Source: Pempheris klunzingeri (taxonomy: Eukaryota; Chordata; Actinopteri; Acropomatiformes; Pempheridae). From it: a DNA stretch of 64,000 nucleotides. The notes beneath the pieces were generated by a model. The model saw nothing but the letters and a program-made list of their open reading frames with translations, was not told the DNA's origin and did not search any database. Of the stretch, positions 16,195-28,319 are shown one piece after another. The stretch covers positions 27,718,501 through 27,782,500 of the forward strand of contig NC_092016.1 in NCBI RefSeq assembly GCF_042242105.1. Direction: 5' to 3'. How positions within the stretch are numbered: position 1 is the first letter of the stretch; every line of letters starts with the position of its first letter. The translations under genes were made by a program, and so were the position numbers.

Positions 16195-16580
16195 TTAATT
16201 ATTATTTTCATATTTTTTCTGTATTGTTAACATGTTCATGTGTGGAAAATTTCACACTAAAGTTAATTTGCATGGAAGTTATCTGCAGCCTGCATAGCTT
16301 TATTGTGCCACAAAGTTTTTTAGGTGAGGGGAAAATTCAAAATAGTGATCTCACTGTCAAAGCATGTTGGTATGGCACCATCTTATGGAATGATTACACT
16401 GAAAACACAAGCCAAATGAAATTATAATCAATATTTCAGAATAGATAACAAGTTACCCATGGTTGACTTCTAATAAATAAATATAACAACGAGTCGGTCG
16501 TTTGAACGGCTCTTTTGAACGGCTCTTTGAAAGGAACGGCTCCTCAAGATCCCTTCAAAGAGCCATAAATCCCATCTCTA
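15673..16580. mobile_element. Non-autonomous hAT-type element (908 bp) with 8-bp target duplication
   Basis: ACATCCAC occurs at 15665-15672 and again at 16581-16588, immediately outside matching ends TACAGATGTG and (inverted) TAGAGATGGG. An 8-bp duplication plus short terminal repeats is the hAT signature. Just inside both ends are clusters of GAACGAGTCG/GAACGGCTCTTT subterminal motifs, in inverted orientation between the ends. The interior encodes no transposase and holds an AT microsatellite, so this is a MITE mobilised in trans. Confidence 0.85.
16155..16192. repeat. (AT)n microsatellite
   Basis: About 19 AT units inside the hAT-type MITE. Confidence 0.95.
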
Positions 16581-16819
16581 ACATCCACTTCATTTAGGCC
16601 CTATACAGTGTGGTGGAATTGTGTCAGTATCTGATTTGGCTCAGATAACTATCATCGATCAGTTGTGTGGTGGGGGTGGGGTCAAAGGGGTCATGGGAGG
16701 TAGGAACAGCTGTGGATCTGGGAATGGGAAATGTGGCTGTAACCCAAAAAAGCAGAGGTATTCTGTCACACCAGCATCAGCAGGTTGGCTTGGCTCCTTC
16801 TGGAAGTAACCAGTCACGT

Positions 16820-17090
16820 CACAGGTCAGTCAGCTTTTGATTCAGTCGACCATCATATCCTCCGCAACGTCTCCACTGCAACATTGGCAGCACTGGCTCC
16901 GCCCTGGACTGGTTTGCTTCTTACCTCTCTGGGAGGACTGAGTGTGTCAGTCTGGGAGGTGCTAGATCCCACACACTTCCTGTCACATACGGTGTCCCTC
17001 AAGGGACTGTTCTCGGTCCAACCCTGTTCACACTCTATATGCTTCCACTTGGCCGAGTCATCAGCAAATATGGGATGTCCTTCCATTGCA
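16820..17090 (+). mobile_element. LINE reverse transcriptase fragment
   Basis: The plus strand reads, with frame breaks, SAFDSVDHHIL, then a YLSGRTECVSLG-like stretch, then GVPQGTVLGPTLFTLYMLPLG-type sequence, which are palm-domain motifs of fish L2-like LINEs. 5' and 3' truncated. Confidence 0.8.
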
Positions 17091-17099
17091 GTGCTGGTT

Positions 17100-18755
17100 T
17101 ATATTTAACATCATCAGTGATGCTGCAATTTAAACATACAGTAGCTGTAGTTACATGGACAATATTTCTTCAATCCAATTGAAATCATTGTGATTCAATT
17201 AGAACAAATGTTGACATAGTAACAAGTGCTAATATTTCCTACTTAAAGGATTATCAAATGGTTACACCACCCACCTCAACCCAATTGAAAAATACTTTAT
17301 CCATTCTCTTCTGATTGAGGCAGTGAAAATAGGCATATATATATGTATATATATATATAATATTAGGGTCCATGTAGCTAATGATTTTACACGGTAGACC
17401 AGTGATCTGTGTAGAGACATCTATGTAGTAACACAGATCTGACACAGAAAATCTGGCACACATCCACAAGTCACATTATTATTAAAGACTGGAGGTGTTC
17501 AGACAGAGCTATGCATCGAGTGTTTTGGCTGTTGCCGTGATATTGGGGGCATTCAAAGCCTTTGACAATTGAGAAAAGTAGAGGCAAATTTAGAAAAGTA
17601 GAGGCTAGCAATGCAAACAGTCAGGTGGGGGATGTGTTAGGAAAACGTCATTGACAAAAGTCAGAGGGAGACACTTTTACTCCGCTAATAAACGGAATGA
17701 TAGCCGAATAAGAATAAAAATGCCTTGTGTAACCACCTCAATCAGAAGAGACTGGCCTAATTGGTGATGTTGTTGAGGGATGGAGAAGTGTTTATCTTCT
17801 TCTTTCTTGGTTCAAAATTTTTCAGTCTTCAAAAATTGAAAATCAGGTCGTTCAAAACGGCACCAGGAGACTTCAGGATTCGGAGCAATAGAGGTTTGTT
17901 GTCAACAACAAAGCCCGAGACCCGAACAGTTCTAACACACAATATATGGTCACTTCTTTTATAGCCCAAAATCTGCTGAGTTGGCAGGATGATATTATCT
18001 ACCTGCCCCCTTGCACCTGCACACTGAGTCATCATGCCAGTTTTACACTATTACAGCGAATTCTCCACAATCTACCCAGATGTCCAGGCAGACTCCGCTA
18101 TGCAGAGTCAAAATTCTTTTTTACACTATGTGATATCTCAATATTTGATACTACAGTGAGAGGCGTGATATAAAGCTTTGATAATCCGTTCGGAAGGAAA
18201 GCAATTAACATTAACATTTATTCTGATTATTTATGTCTGGTTGGAATAAATGTATTCTTTCCACATGTTTGCCCATATGGGGTTAACCATTACATCTTCT
18301 TCTTCTGTTATATTTACAGCAGATTAGACCAAGGCCCCAGGCCTTGAAGCCAATTTGACATAGTGGCCAAACCCTGTAGTTACTTCTGGGTACATCGGGG
18401 GCCAGAAAAGCATTTTTCCCACACACAATCATGGGAAACGTAATGGTTGTAAAACATTGGATAAATTATTTGTTTTAACAGAATTTGATCCGTTTGACTT
18501 CTTCTCTCGGGGTGTAAATAAACCCACTCACTGTTTTAATCTCACCTTCACCCTTGGCACGTAGCGCTGGAACTGAACATTTAATAGTCTTTCCACAAAA
18601 TCCTAAATCCTTGATCTTCTTGCTGATATTGCTGCAGGCTCACTGTGAATGACTCTTGACTCCAGTGCCCCTCTAAAAAAGAAAATGATAACATAAAAGA
18701 GCTTAGAATGTTGGTATAACTCCCAAATCTACAAACCAAAGAAAACATTGCATAA
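17100..18755. other. Noncoding stretch
   Basis: No gene recognised. It includes a short AT-rich tract near 17335-17360. The minus strand of 18540-18680 reads as an open piece with an acceptor-like TTTAGAG edge, but I cannot assign it. Confidence 0.3.
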
Positions 18756-18757
18756 AC

Positions 18758-19090
18758 TTGAGAGGATTTCTATACCACTTATCCGTCAGGGTTGCAGGGT
18801 CGCTGGAGCCAATCCTAGCTGACTTCGGGCGAGAGGCTGGTTGCCAGCCAACCGCAAAGCCAACACATAGAGACAGACAAACACTCACGCTCACACTCAC
18901 ACCTATGGGCAATTTAGAGTCACCAATCAATCTAATGTGCATGTCTTTGGATTGTAGGAGGAAGCCGGAGTACCCTGAGAGAACCCACGCAAACACGGGG
19001 GGGACCTTGCAAACTCCTGTCCAAACCTGGATTCGGAACCTTCTTGCTGTGAGGCAACAGTGCTAACCACCGCACCATCAAGCTGCCCCG
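18758..19090 (-). mobile_element. tRNA-derived SINE
   Basis: Read on the minus strand it begins GGGGCAGCTTGATGGTGCGG, then TGGTTAGCACTGTTGCCTC (A-box-like) and GGTTCCGAATCC (B-box-like). The familiar fish SINE body follows (GTTTGCGTGGGTTCTCTCAG type, CCAAAGACATGCACATTAGA, AATTGCCCATAGGTGTGAG). A second, truncated copy lies at 38640-38866. Confidence 0.75.
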
Positions 19091-19140
19091 ACAGCACTGA
19101 CCATGACATCCTATTACAAGGACTTGAACAAGGAACCACA

Positions 19141-20480
19141 TTAACTTTAATTCCTATTTAGCAGATCTATTTCAGTTTGTGCATGTTAACAACAAATCCT
19201 CCAATCACACAAAAGTTAGCAAGGGAGTTCGACAAGGTTCTGTACTTGGACCAATACTATTCACCTAATATATGCTTCCTCTAGGGAATATCATCCAGAA
19301 ACACTCCAGAAACTTTCATTGTTATGCAAATGATACCCAATTTTACCTATCAATAAAGCCAAATTAAACCAATCAGTTAACTAAACTCTAAGCCTGACAT
19401 TAAGTCATGGATGACTAGCAATTTCTTGCAGCAAAAGTCAGACAAATGTGAAGTTACTATCCTTGGCCCTAAACACCTTAGAGTCTCATTTTCTAATGAT
19501 ATAACTACTCTGGCTGGCATTACACTGGCCTCCAGCACCACCATAAGGAATCTGGTGTCATGATCCTGTATTTTGTCAAGTTCCGTTTTTGTCTCGTCTC
19601 ATGTTGTCTTGTCATTTCCGGTTTTATTTTGTAGTGTCATGTGTTTCCTCGTTTCAGTTACTTTACTTCCTGTCGTCTGATTGTCTGGCTCCTCCCTGAT
19701 TGTTTCCACCTGTTCCCCATTACCCTGTGTATTTATTGTCTGCGTCTCCCTCTGTCCTGTGCCAGTTCGTCATGTTCATTGTCGTGCCTTCCTGTGAATT
19801 CTGGTTCTTGTATTTGATGTTTGGAGTACTGTTTTGGAGGTTTGGTTATTTTCAGTTGCGTACTTTGTTTCAAGCCTTGTCTTGCTCCTTGCTTGCAGTC
19901 TACCTAGTCATTTTTAGTTGCTACTTTGTATTGTATTTTGAGTGCCCTTTCTGGCCTGAGTTTTTCTGTTACGTTTTGCTTTTGTTTTGTTAGATCACTC
20001 CTGTGTTTTTTCACGGAGTCGCCTTTTGGTAGTTTTAGGGTTTTTGTCTTGGTTCCTGTTTTGCCTTTTGACTTTATTTGAGTCGAGCATGTGGGTTCCT
20101 CAGTCTTGTCTGTCCGGTTCTTGTCATCTGGGAATTATCTTTGATCAGGAAATGTCCTTTAACTCCCAAATAAAACAAATTTCAAGGACTGCTTTTTTTT
20201 CAACCTATGTAGCATTGCAAAAATCAGGCACATCCTGTTTCAGACAGATGCAGAAAAGATAATCCATACATTTGTTACTTACAGGCTGGATTATTGCAAT
20301 TCCTTATTATCAGGCTGCCTTAAAAAGTCTCTAAATACTCTAGCTGATCTCCAAAAATGCAGCCTGCTTTTGGTTCCAAAAGTCTCTAGTATGTGAGGCA
20401 GAGCATCAGGCTTCTCTCCTGTGGAACCATCTTCCAATTTGGGTCCAGGAGGCAGCCACCTTCTCTACACAGAGTAGGCT
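19141..20480 (+). mobile_element. L2-like LINE, split by a solo LTR
   Basis: Plus-strand reverse transcriptase relic. Before the LTR it encodes [25 protein letters not shown] and [16 protein letters not shown]. After it the frame resumes with GIIFDQEMSFNSQIKQISRT and a LDYCNSLLSGC-like stretch. The active-site motif, normally YADD in this family, is YAND here. Frame breaks are frequent. The sequence joins cleanly across the inserted LTR once one copy of TCTGG is removed. Confidence 0.85.
19556..20126. mobile_element. Solo LTR (571 bp) with 5-bp target duplication
   Basis: Starts TGTCATGATC and ends TTCTTGTCA, with TCTGG at 19551-19555 and 20127-20131. TG...CA ends, a 5-bp duplication and insertion inside a LINE define it as an LTR left by recombination. 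The composition (CCTGATTGTTTCCACCTGTT, TGTGTATTTATTGTCTG) resembles LTRs of fish Gypsy-type elements. The 97-aa frame inside is not a gene. Confidence 0.85.
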
Positions 20481-21264
20481 AAAAACTGTCCTTTTGGACA
20501 AAGCTGTATAGTTATTGTTATGCTGCTATAGGCTTAGCCTGCCGGGGGAATGATGCATACTGATGGAGAATGAGGGGAGGAGACAAGAGCTCAGTGCATC
20601 AAAACATTCACAATGAGTTCCACATAATAGCAATATATTTCTATATTATGACATTTTCTTGCTCTCACTATGTACCAGCTTATTCAGTTTTTAATACTTT
20701 ATACTTTGCTATCTTACATCACAAAAGTTTCTTGTCATTACACAAAATGAGCACAAATCATTTTAAGTTGTTTTATTGTTATAAATGAAACATCCACATG
20801 TTGTTATACCAAGGAAAAGATCCAGTCAGTGCCTAAAGAGTAGACATTACACCAGCTAGAAAATTCACACTAACTAGTTTACATGGTTTGATTTGATGAA
20901 GTTAAATTTTCTGCATTTTCTTTCTTGGGTGAGACAAGGCTTAAGCATCAAAACGTCTGAATTTAAAGGTTGTGTAGGAACGTGAACAAAGACATGAAAT
21001 ATGCTGACCACAAGGAAAATAGACATTTTGGACATAATGGTCATTTTTATTTCCTGCATGTTTAGATTTATATAGTTTTTAATCTGGACAAAAATATATT
21101 TATAACCACCTTCCCTTTATAGAAACCAGCTGTTATTGAAAAATATAAGCACTTGTTGAGACCTATTTTTTTTCATGTGTGGATGGAAAAAAATCCTGAA
21201 GAAAAGTTATACATTATGACATTATTCTGGTCCTCCCAGTCGTGGATACAGTGGATACAGTGGT
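20481..21264. other. Noncoding stretch
   Basis: AT-rich, no domain-bearing frame, no repeat boundary seen. Confidence 0.35.
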
Positions 21265-21266
21265 TA

Positions 21267-22572
21267 CAATTGCGCTCAAAATTATTCAAACCCCATTGCA
21301 AATTAGGCATATTGGCAAATTTTTAAATATTTCAACTGTGTTGAACAACTCGAGCAAGAACAACTGGAATAGCTCAACACATCTAACGTTACAGGTGGTT
21401 TCTCCAAATTCAACACAATAAGCCATTTTTAATGACTACTGCAGTCTCAAAATTATTCAACCTTCTTTTCAAGCATCTTAACTACTCAGTAGAGCACCCT
21501 TTGCTGTTATGGCCTGCTGCAAATGCACAGCCAGACACCAGGTTCTGACAGAGTTCCTAAGGAATCTGAGCCCATCCCTCATGGGCAACAGCCTCCAGCT
21601 CTCTGATGTTCTTGGGTTTGCCTGCTGCAAATGCCTTCTTCCAATCCCACCAGATTTTCTATGGGATTCAAGTCAGGCAACTGTGACGGCTACTCTAGTG
21701 TCTTCCATGGCTTTTTCTGAAGCCAAGGCTTGGTGGATTACCATGCTTCACTGTCAGCACTGTCCTCTTATACACTCCTCAGACATACCGCTGATCTATA
21801 GACCTGAAAAGTTCCAGTATTGTTATCATTATTGTCATTATTATTATATTATTATTGTATTGCTCCACAGAACAGAATCCCAAAACTTCTGTGGCGTATT
21901 TATATGGTTTCAAGCATGTTGGAGCTGACTTATCTTGTGCTTTTAGGTCAGTAGTGATGTACGTCTTGGAGTTCGGACAAGGAGGCCTTCAGTGTTTAGT
22001 ATGCACCTTACTGTAGAAACTGAAACCTCAGTGCCTGCTGCCACCAAGTCTTGCTGCAGATCTTTTGCAGGTTTTTGGCCTCCTGCCTCCTCAGAAATCT
22101 GGTGGCAGCCGTTGATAGCTTCCTCTTTCTGCCACGTCCAGGTAGTGCAGCCAGTGTTCCTTTAGCTTTGAACTTGTAAACTATGCTTCCAACAGTGTCT
22201 CTAGGAACACTCAGTGTTCTTCTTCTTTTGCTATCTTTTTCTACCCTTTTTCTTGTTTGTGCAAGGCAATGATCTCCTCTCTTAACTTTTGACGTACCCA
22301 TGTTTCTAACATGAAACGTCACTGTGTACAAACCCCTACTCAGTCTGGGTATTTGATGTGTCCTATCACAAGCACACCTTATGCAACTAATGAGGTCACT
22401 TATTTAGGCTTCTATTTTGGGGGTGGAGTAATTATGAGACTGCAGTAGTTGTTAAATGTAGCATTTTGTGTTGAATTTGGAGAAACCGCTTGTAATATTA
22501 GTTGTGTTGAGCTACTTCAGTTGTTCTTGTTTGAAAGTTTGTAAATTTTGCCAATGCACCTAATTTGTAATG
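21267..22572 (-). mobile_element. Tc1/mariner element, decayed (copy B)
   Basis: TA precedes CAATTGCGCTCAAAATTATT at the left end, and long inverted arms match (AACTGGAATAGCTCAACACA near 21365, inverted near 22500-22530). The minus strand encodes the transposase N-terminus at 22331-22008, with GRGRKRKLSTAATRFLRRQE, a helix-turn-helix region. Degraded middle and catalytic parts run down to about 21500. Stops and deletions make it inactive. Same family as copy A at 3026-4133, in the opposite orientation. Confidence 0.85.
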
Positions 22573-23255
22573 TATTTATATATTATATATATTATAATGT
22601 AGTGCAACTGTATTTGGTATTCTCTACTGACGATTAGAATCTGCGAATGAGGCAAATTTGTGATTAGGGAAACCAAAACAGGTTTAATTCAGCATTGAAA
22701 AACTATTAAAAAATAATATTGTATAGCTACACAACAAACCATAACGTCTTATGTAAATTCAAGGCCGTTCCAACAATGACATGATCAATAACCACATGGA
22801 GAATCTGTGGTGATGGTTGTGCCAGTCCACGGCCGACTATGTGGGACATCAAATGACTATATTATCATTTTAAAGATGAAAATAAATCTTGTCATAATGT
22901 TATAGTGTAATAACAAGGAAAATTGCTTTGTCATGTAGCAGGAGAGAAAATATGATATTGTTAAATGAAAATGTGTTGATAGGGAATGGAATCTATGACA
23001 ATGGTTTTTCTCCTTATAATGAGAAGCTGAGTAAATATTGTTTTGTTGTGGTGGCAGCAATACATACATACATGTCTGTCAAAAAAGTCTACATGGTTAA
23101 CCACGTTGCTATTGTAATGATCAATGATATGAGTTTAGTTTGATTTAAAGATTGTGACCCCCTTAAATGATCAAGCTGGACCATCATGTTGCTTAAAATA
23201 TGTCAAATGGTGCTTTAGGGTAAAACGGCTGGAACTGAGGTAGGTGATTAGAGGT
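22573..23255. other. Noncoding stretch downstream of chst1
   Basis: AT-rich with a TATATAT cluster near 22575-22600. No gene or repeat terminus recognised. It lies 3' of the chst1 stop codon and may include its 3'UTR. Confidence 0.35.
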
Positions 23256-23395
<140 letters not shown>

Positions 23396-23543
23396 GGACA
23401 CAGCTCTTTTTCCACCACACACACATGGATAGTGACAATATCCAGTCATTTCAACAGTTGACTATATAATCTGTCCTCCATCAACTACCGCTGGTTTGCT
23501 GGTTTCTTAACCCCACATTTGATGTATGTATGTCATCAGTTGT

Positions 23544-23880
23544 TTAAAAAAAAGGCAGGAACATCTTGTCCTCCACCAAAGAGTGTGAGAGGTTTCTCAG
23601 TTCTCTGGGGTGGAAGACTGTCTTGTATCCAAGAAGCTCAAGAAGTGGTTGGCAGGCAGTCTGAGTGTAAACCACCATGTCGAAGGACAGCTTCACCCTC
23701 CAGTTCTCTGCATTAGCAGCAGAGTCCCGAACTGTGGTGAATTTCTGTCGGGATGAAAGATCACTGCTGCCCCGGGTGTTGTTGATGATCCAACTCTCCA
23801 CACTGTGGTCTAGAACCAGACCGAGGAAGCTGTAGAGCTGCCTGGTCTTCTGCAGAGGAAACCTGGCCAAGTCTTCATAC
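23544..23880 (-). CDS. chst1: chst1 coding exon 5 with stop
   Basis: Completes [13 protein letters not shown] and carries NNTRG, the [13 protein letters not shown] segment and the C-terminus [12 protein letters not shown] before TAA at 23546-23544. Confidence 0.92.
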
Positions 23881-26618
23881 CTGACCAACGATAGGGAAGG
23901 GAGAGAGGATCACTCAGTAACAAATAACAAATAAGTCATTTGTTAGTTTGACCATTCCATAAATGAGTCATGTGACAGTGCTTCCTGTGGTTCAGGTTTA
24001 GTAAGATATAAGCAGTTCAAACTACATGGCAAATGCAGCAAACAGAATGTGGTCGTGGATAAAAAAAGGAAAAAAACGCCATGTTGACTGTTGCTTGGAC
24101 ATTTGACTTAAACAGCAGTGCTGTATTAAATAATGACATAACGAAGTGGACAGAGGACAGCTACTATTCAAAATAAGATATTTTGAGTTTAAAAAACAAC
24201 TTAAAACAAATCAGGGAAATGGATCATCTAAATATAGAGAATAGTATACAGTGATTTCTGAATCCGAATTGTCATTTCCATTTCAAGGTCTGCATGAGCT
24301 ACCTGGGGGTTTTCGATCGTTATTAAGGTCTCCCCTGCTTTTGGAAATATGAACTGTGATGATACTTTATTTATGGAAATATTTGTAGAAATAGTGTCTA
24401 AGCCTAAAGACTGGCAGTTGAGCGACATTGAGAACCAGAGTTGCGAGGACCTGCTGTCATCTTTCATGGTACATTACTGAGTATAGAATGTCAAACTGTA
24501 TGACCAAGCATTTAAGCTGTCTGTGCCTTTACAACAGTCAGCATTTCAGAGGTTGTGTTGTATTGTTTATGTTGTATTCCACTTAGAAAGTGAAAGCTAG
24601 TTAACCAAGTGTAAAATTAGATGCGTAAATTAGATGAAATATTTAAAAGCACTATATAAATTTGGTGCGTGTTATTTCAATATCTGCTTGGCGCCATGTT
24701 AAATGGGAGATAGCAACCATGATTTTTAATACCTATAACCGGTCTGGAAAAAATGGGACTGTCATAACCACAGACTTACGGCCATTTGGCTCGAGCCACA
24801 AGCATGTCAAGAAAACAAGCAAGAAAGCAGAATGGGTCATCAAAAAACTAAAAAAGAGATTTTTAGGGCTAATCAAACAAGCTATTTTATCAACTGTGAA
24901 GAAGTTGTCCTTTTTCTGGCTGCTCCCTTCCGGGGCCGCCACAGCGGATGATCCGCTTGTAGATTTTGGCGTTAGTTTTTTACAACAGATGCCCTTCCTG
25001 GCGCAACCCTCGCCCATTTTTGGTAGCCGGGACTGGGAGGGAGTCGAACCCGGGTTCGCCAGGCCGATGGCATGCGCAATTATCCACTGAGCCACCGGCC
25101 GGATCAACTGTGAAGAAGACTAGATGAAATTTGTAGGAGGGATGTTTGTGGTTATGGAGTTCCTCCTGTGCCTCCTGGTTAAGGCGTTTTAAGGCAGAAC
25201 GTATGGTGCAGTATAAACCTCCACGTGGTGACACGATCTGCACCACAAACTAACCACTTATTCATTGGCCCAACCATCACCCAAACTCAGCCCTGGAGAA
25301 AGTGCTTCATCAGAACTGAACACTAAGGCTCACAGGATGAACTCCTGTCCCTCTCACCTGAGAAGCATGTACCTCCCTCTGAGCCAGGCAGGTCTGGCCA
25401 GGCCTGTGGACACAGACCTGAGGAAATCCTCACAGACTGAGTTGATCTGTCCCAGGTCCAGGTTGTGGGGTCGACGTCCAGTCGCTCTCCACAGACGCCA
25501 CAGCCGGTAAGTGTCTCGAAATGTCTCAATACGAGATGCCAGGATGCCACGTGGATCTCGAACAAGTTGGACCACCTGACCACATATAATAGCAACAGAA
25601 CAGATGTCTCTGAATGTCTGCAAACACAGCATGTGTTTCTGGGGGGAGCAACAGCAGCACTACAGCAGCAGAAGTTGTAGGAATAGGTTTGTCCAGTTGT
25701 CATGGAATTGTCGAGGTACTCAGTATCCTCTTATAAATCTCTTCTTGGGACTCACTTTCATCGTATGGCTCTTTCTTAACTGTTGGTATTTGTTTATACG
25801 TAAGTGATGGATCTTATTTAATATTCTCTGTTTTGATTGTAAAGCACTGTGTCCCTTTGCTATTGAACAGTGCTATTTAAGTAAGATTCGTCATCATTCT
25901 ATCATTTCAGTGGCAGGTGGCCAACAGAGGGCACACGTGGCATCCCACTTGCCACACAGCTTCATTCAGACTCAGCATGCTTAATAAACTATTTTTAACA
26001 ACTGAATCGAGCGCTTTTATTATTTTTTGCTTTTAAGTATTTGATATGACTTCAAGTGAAGTTACACAGTGTGAAATCAACTGCACAAATGAACCTATTT
26101 GGTATTCTCTTTCCTAATGGCTGCTATCCCAGCATTCAGTACTAACGTTGGCTCAGAGGTAGAGTGGGTCATACATCAATCGGAAGGTCAGCAGTGCGAC
26201 CCCCGGCTCCTCTGAGTCAGCATGTCGAAGTGTCTTTGGGCAAGACACTGAACCCCAACTAGCTCCTGAAGCAGCTTCAGTGTGTGAAAGAATATTCTCC
26301 TCCAGCTTAGATTCCTCCTGAATGAATGATGGTGAATGAGGATGTGACATAAAAGTGCTTTGAGTAGTCGAAATGACCAGAAAGGTGCTGTACAGACCTT
26401 TTTAGTTTAAAACATATCTTAATCTTTCTGAGACCCTGACCTTTCATTTCTTACTGGTTAGAATATTCTTACACAAATTATATGAGACAAATAAGGCCGA
26501 AAGTGAAAAGTATTCCAACCAACCCCAGTCCCCTCCACTCAACATGGCAGCAAAGATAAAAGAAATGATTCAGCTCATATTGTGCCAAATGTTAGTGGAT
26601 CACAACATATCAGGTATG

Positions 26619-26670
<52 letters not shown>

Positions 26671-27958
26671 CAGGCACACACGACAGAATGACTGAGATGC
26701 AGAAGAGGCTTATCTTAACTGTTTTCCTACAACACTGACATTTTTCACTGTTTTCACACAAAATGCAAACCACTATTTTTGCAAACCTGTAAACACGGAT
26801 GGCCGTAACGTTGTTCTGCACTATTAGACATGAAAATAGCTGCAAATCATTATTTTCCTGACACCAGTCTCAGGTCTACAGCTCTGAGTTGAATGGCCAA
26901 AACTGTAAAACGAAAGGAAGTTTTGTTTTAAATATAATACTAGCTGTGATTATTTCTCTACCTTCAGGTTGAGTCTTGGGTCCTCGATCAGTGCTCTGAG
27001 GTCGCTGATTTGGGGAATCCTTACTGTCTTGATGGCTACGAGGCGCTTTGCTCGACAGACGTCAGCAGCCAGTGACACATTGAGCGGCCCGCACCTCTTC
27101 ACACACTCCCCCTCATCAGCCAGCACCAGGCTCTGCCCCTCTTGGCCCAGAGGAGCCTCACATAAAGGGGGGGAGCAAAGAGACCGGCCTAAAGAGAGGA
27201 CACATACAATACAAGGAACTGTAAGAGGATGGCAATGCATCACAAAAACAGCTGTAGTATCAACATCATCGAGTGAGCGCTAATACGTGTCTCTTACTAG
27301 CTCCTCGTCTGAACAGCTTGTCAGTGGAGTGGTTGGCAGGGCGGGGGCGTATGTAACTCTCCAGACTGTTGAGGTGACAGTGGTACAGGGACCTGAGAAG
27401 GTCTCTGGCTGCCCCCAGCATCACCCTCCTCTCAGCCAGGTTCCGACTCTGTGCCAGTCGAGGAAGCAGCGCCAATTGGACATGATAGAGAGGCTCAAAC
27501 AGGTAGAAGACCTGGGGTATGAAGAAAAGACCATATGATATATTACTTATGATAATCATTATCAAATCATATTTTCAATTCTTCATTTTATTAATAATTA
27601 CAATTATATTATGTGACAGAATGAAGTTTCTCAGTGCGATCAATAAAAATGTAGTGCCTCCTAGAGACAGAATAACCATCATACTTCAGTGAGTGTCATC
27701 ACCTGTCTCACTGATCAAGTGCCTCAGTAGTGGTTACTCTCCCTAAACAGGCACCACCACCTTGGCTCTGTATAGTTTCTCAGGTGCTCCATCCTCAAAA
27801 GCCCCGGACATAATGATGACCATGCACTGTGCAATTTAGATTATTTTAGACTGCAAAACCCAAACATTAGTTGGGAATATTAATTCCCAATTTATTGAAT
27901 ATTAATGCAGAATTTGACAGATGAAAAGCAACAATACTCTCTCTCTCTCCCTGTGTGT

Positions 27959-27996
<38 letters not shown>

Positions 27997-28267
27997 CTCT
28001 CTCTCTCTTTCCAAACCTCCACCCAACACAGACCCTGACAGAAGCCGCCCACATTGAGCCTGGGTCTGTTCCAGGTTTCTTCCTGTTAAAGGGGAGTTCT
28101 TCCTCCACTGTTGCTCAATCTAATATCTGATGCTGCTCATGTGGGAATTCTTGAATCCTTAATGTTGAATTCCTGAATCGTTGGGTCTCTCTCTAATTAA
28201 AGAGTTTGGTCTAGACCTGCTCTTTATGAAAAGAGTCTGGAGATAACGCTGTTATGAATTGGCGCTA

Positions 28268-28319
<52 letters not shown>

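Noticed and set aside
19700-20262. 97-aa hydrophobic frame (MFPPVPHYPVYLLSASPSVL...)
   Set aside because: Lies inside the solo LTR; the following frame reads into the LINE.
21509-21928. 139-aa plus-strand frame
   Set aside because: Antisense to the Tc1 copy B transposase relic.
25010-25105. Possible functional tRNA gene (A- and B-box present)
   Set aside because: The cloverleaf does not close convincingly and the unit continues into a SINE body.
24733-25107. 124-aa minus-strand frame
   Set aside because: Translation of a tRNA-derived SINE.
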